Source: Streptomyces maremycinicus (GTDB lineage: Bacteria; Actinomycetota; Actinomycetes; Streptomycetales; Streptomycetaceae). From it: a stretch of 64,000 bases of DNA. The stretch's first letter is position 1. The number at the start of each line of letters is the position of its first letter. The stretch spans positions 1-64,000 of the forward strand of contig NZ_BBYG01000018.1 in assembly GCF_001184025.1 (NCBI RefSeq). The letters run 5' to 3'. A program made the position numbers and the translations under genes. Positions 47,027 through 55,921 of the stretch are shown in pieces. The notes under the pieces are model-generated. The model saw nothing but the letters and a program-made list of their open reading frames with translations. It had not been told where the DNA came from and did no database searches.

Positions 47027-48366
47027 CGCCGCACCTCCCGCCTGAGCCGACGCACGTTGAACCACATCACCGGGATCACCAGCAGCAGCAGGAACACCGC
47101 GATGGCACTGGCGATGCCCGGCTGGTCCTCCGAGAAGCCCTTGCGGTACAGCTCCAGGGCGAGCACGTTCGCGTCGTCCTGCGAGGAGCCGGGGGCGATG
47201 ATGAACACCAGGTCGAAGACCTTCAGCACGTTGATCATCAGGGTGACGGCGACCACCGCGAGGACCGGCGCCAGGAGCGGCACGGTGACTCTGCGGAACA
47301 CCTGCCACTCGTTGGCGCCGTCCACCCGGGCCGCTTCGAGCAGCTCGCGCGGGATGCCCGCCAGGCCGGCCGCGATCAGCACCATCGCGAAGCCCGCCCA
47401 CATCCAGATGTACGAGCCGATGATCGCCGGTGTGACCAGCGACGGGCCGAGCCAGTCCAGGCCGTTGTACGCCTCCTTGAAGTTGCTCGCGGGCAGCCGG
47501 AGCTGTGCGCCGTCGGCCTTGCCGGGAAGCGTGAAGGTGCCGTCGTCGGACGCCTTCGTCGAGGCCACCACCTCGCCGTCCTTCACCGCCTCGATCCGCA
47601 TCCCGGCGTAGCCCAGTTCGGACGGGTCGGGTGCGCCGAGGGTGCCGACGCCCTTGCCGCGGGTGAAGTCCTGCCAGGCGGTTCCGGTGATCTCGCCCTG
47701 CGCGGGCCGCGCCTTCACCGCCTTCTGCGCGTCGCCGGGCATCTGGTCGGGAGCGACGCCGACCAGGGGGAGGGAGACGGGAACGCCGACGCGCACCGGC
47801 GTCTCGGTGACGAAGCCGCCGCCCTCGGGTCGCAGCGGCGAGTCCCGGCCCGGGTGGGCCTTGGGGAACGCCGACGACTCGGCGAACGTGTCGTGCACGC
47901 CCACCCACACCGCGTTGGCGACGCCCTTGTCCGGGTCCTGGTCGTAGACCAGCCGGAAGATGATGCCGGCGGCGAGCATCGAGATCGCCATCGGCATGAA
48001 GACGACCAGCTTGAACGCGGTGCCCCAGCGCACCCGTTCGGTCAGCACCGCGAAGATCAGACCGAGCGCGGTCGCGACCGTCGGCGCGAACACCACCCAG
48101 ATCACGTTGTTCTTCAGGGCGGTGCGGATGCCGTCGTCCGTGAAGAGGGACTTGTAGTTGTCGACGCCTGCGAAGCCGTCGCCGGACTGGTCGTAGAAAC
48201 TGCGCACGACCGAGTACCCGATCGGGTAGACCACGAGCGCGCCGAGCAGCACGAGGGCGGGCAGCAGGAACAGCGCGGCCACGGTCCTTCGGGTGCCGGT
48301 CACGCTCTTGCGCGAGCGGGGAGGGGCGGGGGCCCCGGGAGCCCCCGCCGCCGCGGGCGTCGTCAT
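47023..48366 (-). CDS. Sugar ABC transporter permease (MalF-type) with large external insert
   Basis: The 447-aa permease is about 130 residues longer than a usual MalF-type subunit. The extra residues lie between the third membrane helix (FMPMAISMLAAGIIFRLVYDQDP) and WLGPSLVTPAIIGSYIWMWAGF, roughly residues 160-305. The insert contains a beta-rich stretch (RIEAVKDGEVVASTKASDDGTFTLPGKADGAQLRLP) that looks like a carboxypeptidase-regulatory/Ig-like fold facing the outside. The EAA loop (ELLEAARVDGANEWQVFRRVTVPLL) is normal. It is coupled to the MalG-type gene by GTGA. Confidence 0.92.
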   Translation of the reverse strand: MTTPAAAGAPGAPAPPRSRKSVTGTRRTVAALFLLPALVLLGALVVYPIGYSVVRSFYDQSGDGFAGVDNYKSLFTDDGIRTALKNNVIWVVFAPTVATALGLIFAVLTERVRWGTAFKLVVFMPMAISMLAAGIIFRLVYDQDPDKGVANAVWVGVHDTFAESSAFPKAHPGRDSPLRPEGGGFVTETPVRVGVPVSLPLVGVAPDQMPGDAQKAVKARPAQGEITGTAWQDFTRGKGVGTLGAPDPSELGYAGMRIEAVKDGEVVASTKASDDGTFTLPGKADGAQLRLPASNFKEAYNGLDWLGPSLVTPAIIGSYIWMWAGFAMVLIAAGLAGIPRELLEAARVDGANEWQVFRRVTVPLLAPVLAVVAVTLMINVLKVFDLVFIIAPGSSQDDANVLALELYRKGFSEDQPGIASAIAVFLLLLVIPVMWFNVRRLRREVRR

Positions 48367-48373
48367 CGCCGGG

Positions 48374-49756
48374 TCAGTTCCCGTACGCCGCCGCCGCGTC
48401 CGACTCCAGTTTCGCCTGGATGCCGGCCACGTCCGTCGGGTTCTTCAGGAAGTCCTGGAGGTCCTTCCACTCGCCCTTGCCGGGGGTGCCGCCGAAGGCC
48501 TGCGGGGCCTGGTCGGACATGTCGAAGCGGAAGTCGTCACCGGCCGCGATCAGCGCCTTGGCGATCGTCTGCTGGACCTCGTTGGGGTACACGGAGACGT
48601 CGACGTTCTTGTTCGGCGAGAGGTAGCCGCCGAGCTTCGCCTGGATCTCCGCCGCGTCCGGCGAGGCCAGGAAGGTCGCCAGGGCCTGCGCCCCCTTGGA
48701 GTTCTTCAGGATGACGGCCGCGTCACCGCCGGAGACCACCGGCGCGGTGTCGCCCACCTTCGGGAACGGGAACACCTTGGCGTCCGTGCCGACCTCCGCC
48801 TTGGTGTCGGCGATGTTGACCTGCACGAAGTCGCCCTCGTAGACCATCGCCGCCTTCGGCTGCTCGCCGCCGGTGAAGGTCTGGGTCACCGAGGCGGGGA
48901 ACTCGGTCTGGAGCGCGCCGCTCGCGCCGCCCGCCACCCAGTCCTTCTTGCCCCAGATCTGCGCGAGGGTGGTCAGGGCCTCCTTCACGGAGGGGTCCGT
49001 CCACTTGATCTTGTGCTGGGCGAGCTGGTCGTACTTCTCCGGGCCCGCCTGGGAGAGATAGACGTTCTCGAACCAGTCGGTGAGGGTCCAGCCGTCGGCG
49101 CCCCCGACCGAGAACGGGGTGACGCCGGAGTCGTACACCGTCTGCGCGGTGGCCAGCAGGTCCTTCCACGTCGCGGGGTCGGTGGCGCCCGCGTTCTCGA
49201 AGACCTTGGCGTTGTACCAGATCAGCGACTTGTTGGCGGCCTTGTAGTAGACGCCGTACTGCTTGTCGCCCACCTTCCCGATGTCCTGCCAGCCCTGCGA
49301 GTAGTTCTTCGCGAGCTCCGCCAGGGCCTCGGCGCCCAGCGGCTTGGCCCAGCCCTTGTCCGCGGCCTGTTTGATGGCGCCGGGCTGCGGCAGCATCGCG
49401 ACGTCCGGCGGTGAGCCGCCCGCGATCTTCGAGCCGAGGAAGTTGATGATCGGGTCCTGGGCGGGCACGAAGGTGATCTTCGCGCCGGTGCGTTTCTCGA
49501 ACTCGGCGAGGACCTTCTTGAAGTTCGCCTGTTCGGTACCGGTCCAGACGGCGGCCACTTCGAGCGTGGTGCCGTCGAGCTTCGGGAGGGTGAGGGTGCC
49601 GCCGGACTCCTCGCTTCCGGTGCTGCTTCCGCTTCCGCCGCTCTTGTCGTCGTCGCTGCCGCACGCCGTGAGCGAGAGCGCGAGGGCCCCCGCCAGGAGC
49701 GTGGCGGCCGCCTTCACGGTGTTGCGTGTCCTGATGGTGTTGCTCGTGCTGCGCAT
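48374..49756 (-). CDS. Sugar ABC transporter substrate-binding lipoprotein
   Basis: This 460-aa protein has a lipoprotein signal with lipobox LSLTAC (C32), a Gly/Ser/Asp linker, and a family 1 solute-binding body (LEVAAVWTGTEQANFKKVLAEFEKRTGAKITF, then PKAAMVYEGDFVQVNIAD). It captures a carbohydrate outside the membrane; the sugar cannot be read from the sequence. ATG 49756 gives the signal peptide. It is the first gene of the three-gene leftward operon. No regulator gene is adjacent. Confidence 0.94.
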   Translation of the reverse strand: MRSTSNTIRTRNTVKAAATLLAGALALSLTACGSDDDKSGGSGSSTGSEESGGTLTLPKLDGTTLEVAAVWTGTEQANFKKVLAEFEKRTGAKITFVPAQDPIINFLGSKIAGGSPPDVAMLPQPGAIKQAADKGWAKPLGAEALAELAKNYSQGWQDIGKVGDKQYGVYYKAANKSLIWYNAKVFENAGATDPATWKDLLATAQTVYDSGVTPFSVGGADGWTLTDWFENVYLSQAGPEKYDQLAQHKIKWTDPSVKEALTTLAQIWGKKDWVAGGASGALQTEFPASVTQTFTGGEQPKAAMVYEGDFVQVNIADTKAEVGTDAKVFPFPKVGDTAPVVSGGDAAVILKNSKGAQALATFLASPDAAEIQAKLGGYLSPNKNVDVSVYPNEVQQTIAKALIAAGDDFRFDMSDQAPQAFGGTPGKGEWKDLQDFLKNPTDVAGIQAKLESDAAAAYGN

Positions 49757-49870
49757 CACTGCCCCGTTCTTCGTCCTCGTCGACTCGTGAACGTTGGAGC
49801 GCTGTCCCGTGAGCACTGGTCTACGCCGGGTGTCTGAGCTCGGCAAGGGCGCCTGTGCTGTCGAGCGGGA

Positions 49871-49891
49871 GATCGTGACCACGTCGTGATC
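49871..49891 (-). promoter_or_regulatory. Imperfect palindrome upstream of the sugar ABC operon
   Basis: GATCGTGAC and GTCGTGATC flank CAC, giving a 21-bp palindrome with two mismatched positions about 115 bases upstream of the binding-protein start. It could be a LacI- or GntR-type operator for the operon. No regulator gene is adjacent to support this. Confidence 0.45.
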
Positions 49892-49983
49892 GCGAGGACG
49901 CGCGTTCCCGCACGGGTGTCGGCCGGGGACTTCCGCCCCCGGCCGGGTGCTCCGGACTCGCCGCCACCTCCACGGCGCCGGCC

Positions 49984-52900
49984 TCACACACTCCCGGCGG
50001 GTGCGCCTCCGGACGGGCTGAGCTGCCGCGCGGCGCGCTCCAGGGCGCTGGCCAGCAGGGCGAGATCCGTCGGGCCGTTGCCCAGTTCCCGTACCGGGCG
50101 GCGGGTCGGGGGGTCGCCCATGCGCTGCCACTCCAGAGGGACCACCGTGGGGCGCTGCGTCGCCGTCCGGGGGATGCGGCCCGTGACGCGGCCGCCCTGG
50201 AAGGGGGTGAGCCGGCCGTCCGCCCCCTTGAGGCGGCCCCTGCCCGGCGCCGGTTCGTCCGTGCCGGAACCCGGTGGGTCCAGGGTGATCCGAACGGTGG
50301 ACAGCCGGGCCGGTTCCGACTCCGCCGTCCGCCCGCCGGGGCCTGCCGCCGCCACCAGGTGCACACCGAGCCGCTCGCCCTCGCGGGCCACCGCCTCCAG
50401 CGCGCGCATGACCGAGCCGGCGGCCGGCCGGCCCGGCGAACCGAGGGCCGGGGAGACGAGCGCGTCCAGGTCGTCGACGACCACCACCAGGCGGGGCAGC
50501 GGGGACGACGCGGCCTCGGCCCGCTGCCGGGCGGCCGCTCCGGGGCGCAGCCGCAGGGTGGCGCTGGGCGGGGCCTCGATGTCGGCGGCGCCGCCGGAGC
50601 CGCCGCCGGGGCCGGCTCCCGGGGGCGGGGAGTTCGGGGTGCGTTGCGGGACGATACGGCCGGACACCGCGCGCTGCGTGTGCCACTCCGCGAAGCCGGA
50701 CCGGCCCAGCAGTTCGGACCGCCGCTTCAGCTCGGCGCTCAGCGACTGGGCGAACTCCCGCATACGGACCGGGTCGTTGGCGGTGAGGTGGGTGGTGACA
50801 TGCGGTACGTCCGTACAGATCCGCAGGCCGTCGCCGTGACCTCCGCCGCCCTTGCCCACGGTGTCGCGGCCGTCCAGCAGGACGATGCCCAGCCGGTCCG
50901 GTCGCTCCGCGGCGGCCAGCGAGGCCACGACCGCCCGCAGCAGCTCCGTACGCCCGCTGCCGGTCGGGCCCTCGATCAGCAGGTGCGGGCCCTCGGCGAC
51001 CAGGTCCACGCCGACCGGGCCGCGCGGCCCGGCGCCGAGAACGGCCCAGGCCCGTCCGCCCAGCGCCTCGGCGTCGTCCGCGGCGTCCGCCCAGCGGGCC
51101 ATCAGCGAGGCGGGAGTGGCCCGGGCGAGCCCGAGCTTGTCCAGCAGCCGGGCCGACTGGGGCAGCGGAGCCGACACCCGGGTGAGCCGCTCACCGCCGC
51201 CGCCCGCGCCGTCCGGGCGCAGGGGCGCGAGGGCCCGCGCGAAGCGTTCGGCCCAGGCGGGCGAGACCGCGTCGACCGCGCCGACCGTGCCCGGACCCAC
51301 CGGGCCGGGCCGCTCCGTCTCCGCCCCGGCCGGCGCGACCCGCAGCAGCCGCAGCGCCGTCGCCACGTCCCCGCTGAGCAGTGCGACGGCCCCGCACGCG
51401 CGGAAGGTGGGCGCCGCCGCGCAGGCCGCCTCGTACGTCTCGGTCACCGGGGAGGAGGGGGAGGCGGCGGGCGTCTCCGCCAGGCAGACGACGTGTATGC
51501 CGGCGCGCGGCCCGGCCACCGCCAGCCGGGCCACCGTCTCGCGCAGGTCGGCGCCGCCGGGATCGCCGTCAACGACGACGACGGTGTACGGGCCGGGGAA
51601 GCCGCCGTCGCCCGGCGCGTCCGGTACGGCCCACGAGGGGCGGCGTCCGGCGGCGCGGGGCGCGGGCACCTGGACCGGCCCCGCACCGCCCGGGCCGCTC
51701 GCACCGCTCGCGCTGTCGGCCAGGTGGTCCTCAAGGCGGCGCAGCAGCTCGTCGGCGCGTGCCGTGGCCTGGTCGCGGTCGTAGGCGAGCAGGAGACGGC
51801 AGTCCTGGCCGTGCCCCGGGCGCAGCTGCGGCAGCCAGCCCAGCCAGGACCACTCGGCGACCCGCTCCTCCTCCGAACGCGCGCGGTCCGTGCTGATCAG
51901 GACGATTTCCAGGGTGTCGGGGGAGTGCAGCGCGGCGAGCTGGGCCAGCACCGCCCGCGCCAGCCCGGACAGCCGCGGGCGCGGCCCGGCCAGCCCGAGC
52001 GCGCCGACCTCGCGCAGCCCGGTCGTCACCGGTACGGCGGGCAGCAGGCCCGAACCGTCGGGCGCGGGCCGGTCGGCGGTGCCGAGGCGCACCGTGAGCG
52101 CCTCGGGATGCCCCGGCCCGCGTTCCCACAGCCGGGGGCCCGGGCCCAGCGCCGTCAGCAGCAGCGCCGCCGGGTCCGGCCAGGTCTCGGGCGCGGGGGA
52201 GGGGGCGGCGGGCAGGTACGGCTGCGCTCCGGCGGTCTCCTCCTCTTCGTGGGTCCCGGGGACGTCGGTGTCCTGCGCGTCCGCGCGGCCGCCGGCCAGC
52301 CGGCGCGCCCAGGCGGAGAGGCCCCCGCGTCTGCGGACTCCCGGGGGCACGTCGGTGCCGCGCAGCGGGGTGCCCTTGCGGTGGGCGGACATGCGGGGAT
52401 CGGCTTCGGGGGCGTCGTCGTAGGGGGCCGCGGCCGGCGCGCCGGAGGACCGGCCGGGCGGGACGGCGGAGTTGGCGGGGCGGTACGCGGGGCCCGCGTC
52501 CTCCGGCGCGCCGTGCGGTCCGCGGACGTCGTCGTACGGCGCCGTGAACGAACCGAGGCCCGAGCGGCCCGCGTGGGTGGCCGAGGAGCCCTCACCCGCT
52601 CCGGCCGGCCCACCGGAGGGACCCGCCCCTGGCGGTGTCCCGCGCCCGGCGTCCGCCGTGCGTGCCGGGCCGCCGGAGCGGCTCTCGATGGGGGGCGCCG
52701 TGCCCTGGCCGGGCACCACCGGAGGTGCCGGACGGGTTTCCCCGGCGCCGTGTGTCCGCCCGGCCCGGCCGTCCGGTGAGCCGTGCCGGTCCACCGTGCC
52801 GTAGGCGTGGCCGGTCGGGCCCGCCGGGCCTTCCCGGCCGACCGGGCCGGTTGCCGCCGCACGCGCGCGTGCGGCGCCCGCGCCCGGGTCGGGGCGGTCG

Positions 52901-53643
52901 CCGGACGGGCCGCCGGCCGCCGCCGGGTCCGTGCCCGCGCAGGGCACCCGGACATGTCCCTCGCCGTCCGGAGTGGTCGCCGCCCGTGGGCCCGGGCCGC
53001 CGGGCGGGGCCAGCCGCAGGGCGGACTCGCCGACGCGCAGCAGGGCGCCGGGAACGAGCCGGACCGGACGGGTCCGCACCGGGGTGCCGTCCAGGGTGGT
53101 GCCGTTGGTGGAGCCGAGGTCGGCGACCGTGACCCGGCCCTCGGGAGAGAGCGTCACCGCGCAGTGCAGGCGGGAGACGTCCGGGTCGTCGAGGGGCACG
53201 TCGGCGTCGGCGGAGCGGCCCACGCGGACCTGGCCGCCGTGCAGCAGATGGACCCCGCCCGCGTCGGGCCCCGCCACCACGTGCAGCCGGGCCGGGGCGT
53301 CGTCGACCTCGGGATGCGGTTCGGGATCGGCCGGGGCGCCCAGGGACAGCACGGCGCCGTCGACCAGCGGCGGCTCGCCGAGCGTGCAGCGCTGGGTGTC
53401 GAGCCGTTCCACCCCCGCGTAGAGCACGACGGCGGCGGCGGAGGAGGCCGACGGGGCGCCCTCCCCGGAGACCGCCGCGGCCAGCGCGGAGGCCACCGCG
53501 GCCAGCGCCGTGCCGGCGGGCGCCGTGACCAGCACGTCGCAGCTCGCGGCACGGGCCCGCGCCTGAGGTCCTCCCGCGCGAGCGGAGCCCGGCGCGGGGA
53601 AGGGCGAGCCCGTCGGGTCTACGACGGTCAGCCGGATCTGCAT
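49984..53643 (-). CDS. FHA domain protein with FtsK/SpoIIIE-type ATPase
   Basis: This 1219-aa protein has an N-terminal domain and an FHA phosphothreonine-binding domain (about residues 118-190: VRVGRSADADVPLDDPDVSRLHCAV and LGSTNGTTLDG). A roughly 250-residue Pro/Gly-rich linker follows, then a C-terminal FtsK/SpoIIIE-like ATPase with Walker A IEGPTGSGRTELL (about residue 890) and LVVVVDDLDALVSP. The architecture recalls the EccC-like ATPases of type VII-type systems, but no ESX partner genes are nearby. It diverges from two Ser/Thr kinase genes, which may phosphorylate the FHA ligand or protein. ATG 53643 is used. Confidence 0.88.
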   Translation of the reverse strand: MQIRLTVVDPTGSPFPAPGSARAGGPQARARAASCDVLVTAPAGTALAAVASALAAAVSGEGAPSASSAAAVVLYAGVERLDTQRCTLGEPPLVDGAVLSLGAPADPEPHPEVDDAPARLHVVAGPDAGGVHLLHGGQVRVGRSADADVPLDDPDVSRLHCAVTLSPEGRVTVADLGSTNGTTLDGTPVRTRPVRLVPGALLRVGESALRLAPPGGPGPRAATTPDGEGHVRVPCAGTDPAAAGGPSGDRPDPGAGAARARAAATGPVGREGPAGPTGHAYGTVDRHGSPDGRAGRTHGAGETRPAPPVVPGQGTAPPIESRSGGPARTADAGRGTPPGAGPSGGPAGAGEGSSATHAGRSGLGSFTAPYDDVRGPHGAPEDAGPAYRPANSAVPPGRSSGAPAAAPYDDAPEADPRMSAHRKGTPLRGTDVPPGVRRRGGLSAWARRLAGGRADAQDTDVPGTHEEEETAGAQPYLPAAPSPAPETWPDPAALLLTALGPGPRLWERGPGHPEALTVRLGTADRPAPDGSGLLPAVPVTTGLREVGALGLAGPRPRLSGLARAVLAQLAALHSPDTLEIVLISTDRARSEEERVAEWSWLGWLPQLRPGHGQDCRLLLAYDRDQATARADELLRRLEDHLADSASGASGPGGAGPVQVPAPRAAGRRPSWAVPDAPGDGGFPGPYTVVVVDGDPGGADLRETVARLAVAGPRAGIHVVCLAETPAASPSSPVTETYEAACAAAPTFRACGAVALLSGDVATALRLLRVAPAGAETERPGPVGPGTVGAVDAVSPAWAERFARALAPLRPDGAGGGGERLTRVSAPLPQSARLLDKLGLARATPASLMARWADAADDAEALGGRAWAVLGAGPRGPVGVDLVAEGPHLLIEGPTGSGRTELLRAVVASLAAAERPDRLGIVLLDGRDTVGKGGGGHGDGLRICTDVPHVTTHLTANDPVRMREFAQSLSAELKRRSELLGRSGFAEWHTQRAVSGRIVPQRTPNSPPPGAGPGGGSGGAADIEAPPSATLRLRPGAAARQRAEAASSPLPRLVVVVDDLDALVSPALGSPGRPAAGSVMRALEAVAREGERLGVHLVAAAGPGGRTAESEPARLSTVRITLDPPGSGTDEPAPGRGRLKGADGRLTPFQGGRVTGRIPRTATQRPTVVPLEWQRMGDPPTRRPVRELGNGPTDLALLASALERAARQLSPSGGAPAGSV

Positions 53644-53979
53644 CGCCGTCAGCGGTCCCTTCTGCACGGGCGCGGACTTCCCCCCACCCCACACGAGCAC
53701 AGCGGCCAGTACTGAAGGCATCCTCGCACCTGTCACTGACAACGCGCCCCACACCCGGGAACAAGTGATCTTGATTGGTCGGCTCTGCCCGCAAAAGTGC
53801 CGGACAAGTGCGTCACCGGCGATCAGTTGAGATCGGTCACGTCCGGTCCCGGCAACCAGGACGACCACGTCGAGCGTCTTTCCTTCGGATAAAGACGACA
53901 GCCCCGTGTCCGCACTGCGGCACTACAGTGGGTCGGAACACGGACAGGACAGCCAAGCAAGCAGCAGGGAGCGCGTGAC
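53644..53979. other. Divergent promoter region of the FHA-ATPase and pkaA genes
   Basis: This 336-bp gap lies between the leftward FHA-ATPase gene and pkaA. A TACAGT element (about 53927) is a possible -10 for pkaA, without a clear -35. No RNA gene or ORF is recognised. AGGGAG at 53966 is the pkaA ribosome-binding site. Confidence 0.4.
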
Positions 53980-55686
53980 GTGCGGCCAGTCGGCAGCAAG
54001 TACCTGCTCGAGGAGCCGCTCGGACGCGGCGCCACGGGCACCGTCTGGCGAGCCCGCCAGCGCGAGACCGCGGGCGCCGAGGCGGCCGTGGCCGGCCAGC
54101 CCGGCGAGACCGTCGCGATCAAGGTCCTCAAGGAGGAGCTCGCGAACGACCCCGACGTCGTGATGCGCTTCCTGCGCGAGCGGTCCGTGCTGCTGCGCCT
54201 GACCCACCCGAACATCGTCCGGGTCCGGGACCTGGTCGTCGAGGGCGATCTGCTGGCGCTGGTCATGGACCTCGTCGAAGGCCCCGACCTGCACCGCTAC
54301 CTGCGCGAGAACGGCCCCTTCACGCCCGTCGCCGCCGCGCTGCTCACCGCCCAGGTCGCCGACGCGCTCGCCGCCAGTCACGCCGACGGCGTCGTGCACC
54401 GCGACCTGAAGCCCGCCAACGTCCTGCTGCGGCAGGACGGCGGGCAGATGCACCCGCTGCTCACCGACTTCGGCATCGCCCGCCTCGCCGACTCCCCGGG
54501 ACTGACCCGGACCAGCGAATTCGTCGGCACGCCCGCGTATGTCGCGCCGGAGTCCGCCGAGGGCCGCCCGCAGACCTCGGCCGTGGACATCTACGGCGCC
54601 GGCATCCTGCTGTACGAGCTGGTCACCGGGCGTCCGCCGTTCTCCGGCGGCTCCGCCCTCGAGGTCCTCCACCAGCACCTGAACGCCGAGCCGCGCCGCC
54701 CGTCCACGGTCCCCGACCCGCTCTGGACGGTCATCGAGCGCTGCCTGCGCAAGAACCCCGACGACCGGCCGAGCGCCGAGAACCTCGCGCGCGGGCTGCG
54801 GATCGTCGCCGAGGGCATCGGCGTGCACGCGAACTCGATGCAGATCGCCGCCGCCGACGGCGTCGGCCATCTGCTCGCCCCCGACCCGGCGCCCGCGACC
54901 GTGCCGGGCGGCGGCTACGACCCGAACGCCGCGACCAGCGTCCTGCCGCACACGGGCGGTCCCGCCGGCGCCGCCGACCCCACCGCCGTGCTGCCGCACA
55001 CCGGCGGGGGCGCGCCGGGTGCCGCCGACCCGACCGCCGTCCTGCCGCCGGTGCCGCCGCACCAGCAGGGGCAGCAGGGGCAGTCGCCCGAACAGCCGCA
55101 TCCCTGGCAGAACCAGATGCGGGCCGCCCGCGACCGCAACGAGCCGACGCAGGTCCAGCAGTACCTCGACCCCGGCGACGACCCGCTGCGCCGCCGCCCG
55201 CAGCGGCAGGTCTCCCGCCAGCAGCAGCCGCAGCAGCCGTACCCCCAGCAGCACCAGAACCAGCACAACCAGCGGCCTCAGCAGCGTCCGCAGCAGCAGC
55301 CCGGCTACGGGTACCCGGGGCAGCCGCCGCAGCAGCAGTACGCGCCGCAGCAGCAGCCGCAGCCCCAGCGGTACTCGGCGCCGCCCCAGCAGCAGCCGAG
55401 GCAGCGGCCCGAGCCCGCGCCCCGGCAGCCGCGGGAGCCGAGACAGCGCAGCGCCAACCCCATGAAGATCCCCGGACTGGGCTGCCTGAAGGGCTGCCTG
55501 TTCACGATCGTCATCCTGTTCGTGGCCGGCTGGCTGATCTGGGAGCTGAGCCCGCTCCAGGGCTGGATCGGCACCGGCAAGAACTACTGGGAGCTGATCA
55601 GCGGCTGGTTCAACGACGTCACCGGCTGGATCGGCGACCTGGCCGACTCGACCGGCGGCGGCAGCACGGGCGGCACCGGCAACTGA
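53980..55686 (+). CDS. pkaA: Serine/threonine protein kinase PkaA-type
   Basis: This 568-aa Hanks-type kinase has glycine loop LGRGATGTV (residues 14-22), invariant K48 in VAIKVL, HRDLKPAN with D142, DFGIA with D163 and APE in VAPESAEG. A Gln/Pro-rich region (about 365-490) precedes one membrane helix (residues about 506-524, FTIVILFVAGWLIWEL) and a short extracytoplasmic tail. It is the PkaA kinase found beside prfB in Streptomyces, involved in signalling. GTG 53980 has AGGGAG upstream. It forms a tandem with a second kinase gene downstream. Confidence 0.92.
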   Translation: MRPVGSKYLLEEPLGRGATGTVWRARQRETAGAEAAVAGQPGETVAIKVLKEELANDPDVVMRFLRERSVLLRLTHPNIVRVRDLVVEGDLLALVMDLVEGPDLHRYLRENGPFTPVAAALLTAQVADALAASHADGVVHRDLKPANVLLRQDGGQMHPLLTDFGIARLADSPGLTRTSEFVGTPAYVAPESAEGRPQTSAVDIYGAGILLYELVTGRPPFSGGSALEVLHQHLNAEPRRPSTVPDPLWTVIERCLRKNPDDRPSAENLARGLRIVAEGIGVHANSMQIAAADGVGHLLAPDPAPATVPGGGYDPNAATSVLPHTGGPAGAADPTAVLPHTGGGAPGAADPTAVLPPVPPHQQGQQGQSPEQPHPWQNQMRAARDRNEPTQVQQYLDPGDDPLRRRPQRQVSRQQQPQQPYPQQHQNQHNQRPQQRPQQQPGYGYPGQPPQQQYAPQQQPQPQRYSAPPQQQPRQRPEPAPRQPREPRQRSANPMKIPGLGCLKGCLFTIVILFVAGWLIWELSPLQGWIGTGKNYWELISGWFNDVTGWIGDLADSTGGGSTGGTGN

Positions 55687-55693
55687 GGCACCG

Positions 55694-55784
55694 GCGACCG
55701 GGAGCGTCGGCGATCGGAGCGTCGGCGACCGGAGCACCGGCGATCGGAGCGTCGGCGACCGGAGCACCGGCGATCGGAGCGTCC
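55694..55784 (+). repeat. Alternating 15-bp repeats between the two kinase genes
   Basis: Units GCGATCGGAGCGTCG and GCGACCGGAGCACCG alternate, five 15-bp units after an initial 16-bp variant. They lie directly after the pkaA stop, within 235 bases of the next kinase start. They have no stem-loop that would make them an obvious terminator. Confidence 0.85.
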
Positions 55785-55921
55785 ACGACCGGTGAGGGCT
55801 CCGGTCCTGACCGCGAGTTTGTGTACTTGTCGACATCCGGCGGGTGATTTCCGTCTCCGCGGTGAAGGTTGGCTCCTCGGACGCGTACTTTGATGGGCAA
55901 CACGCGTCTGTAGGAGCAGCC

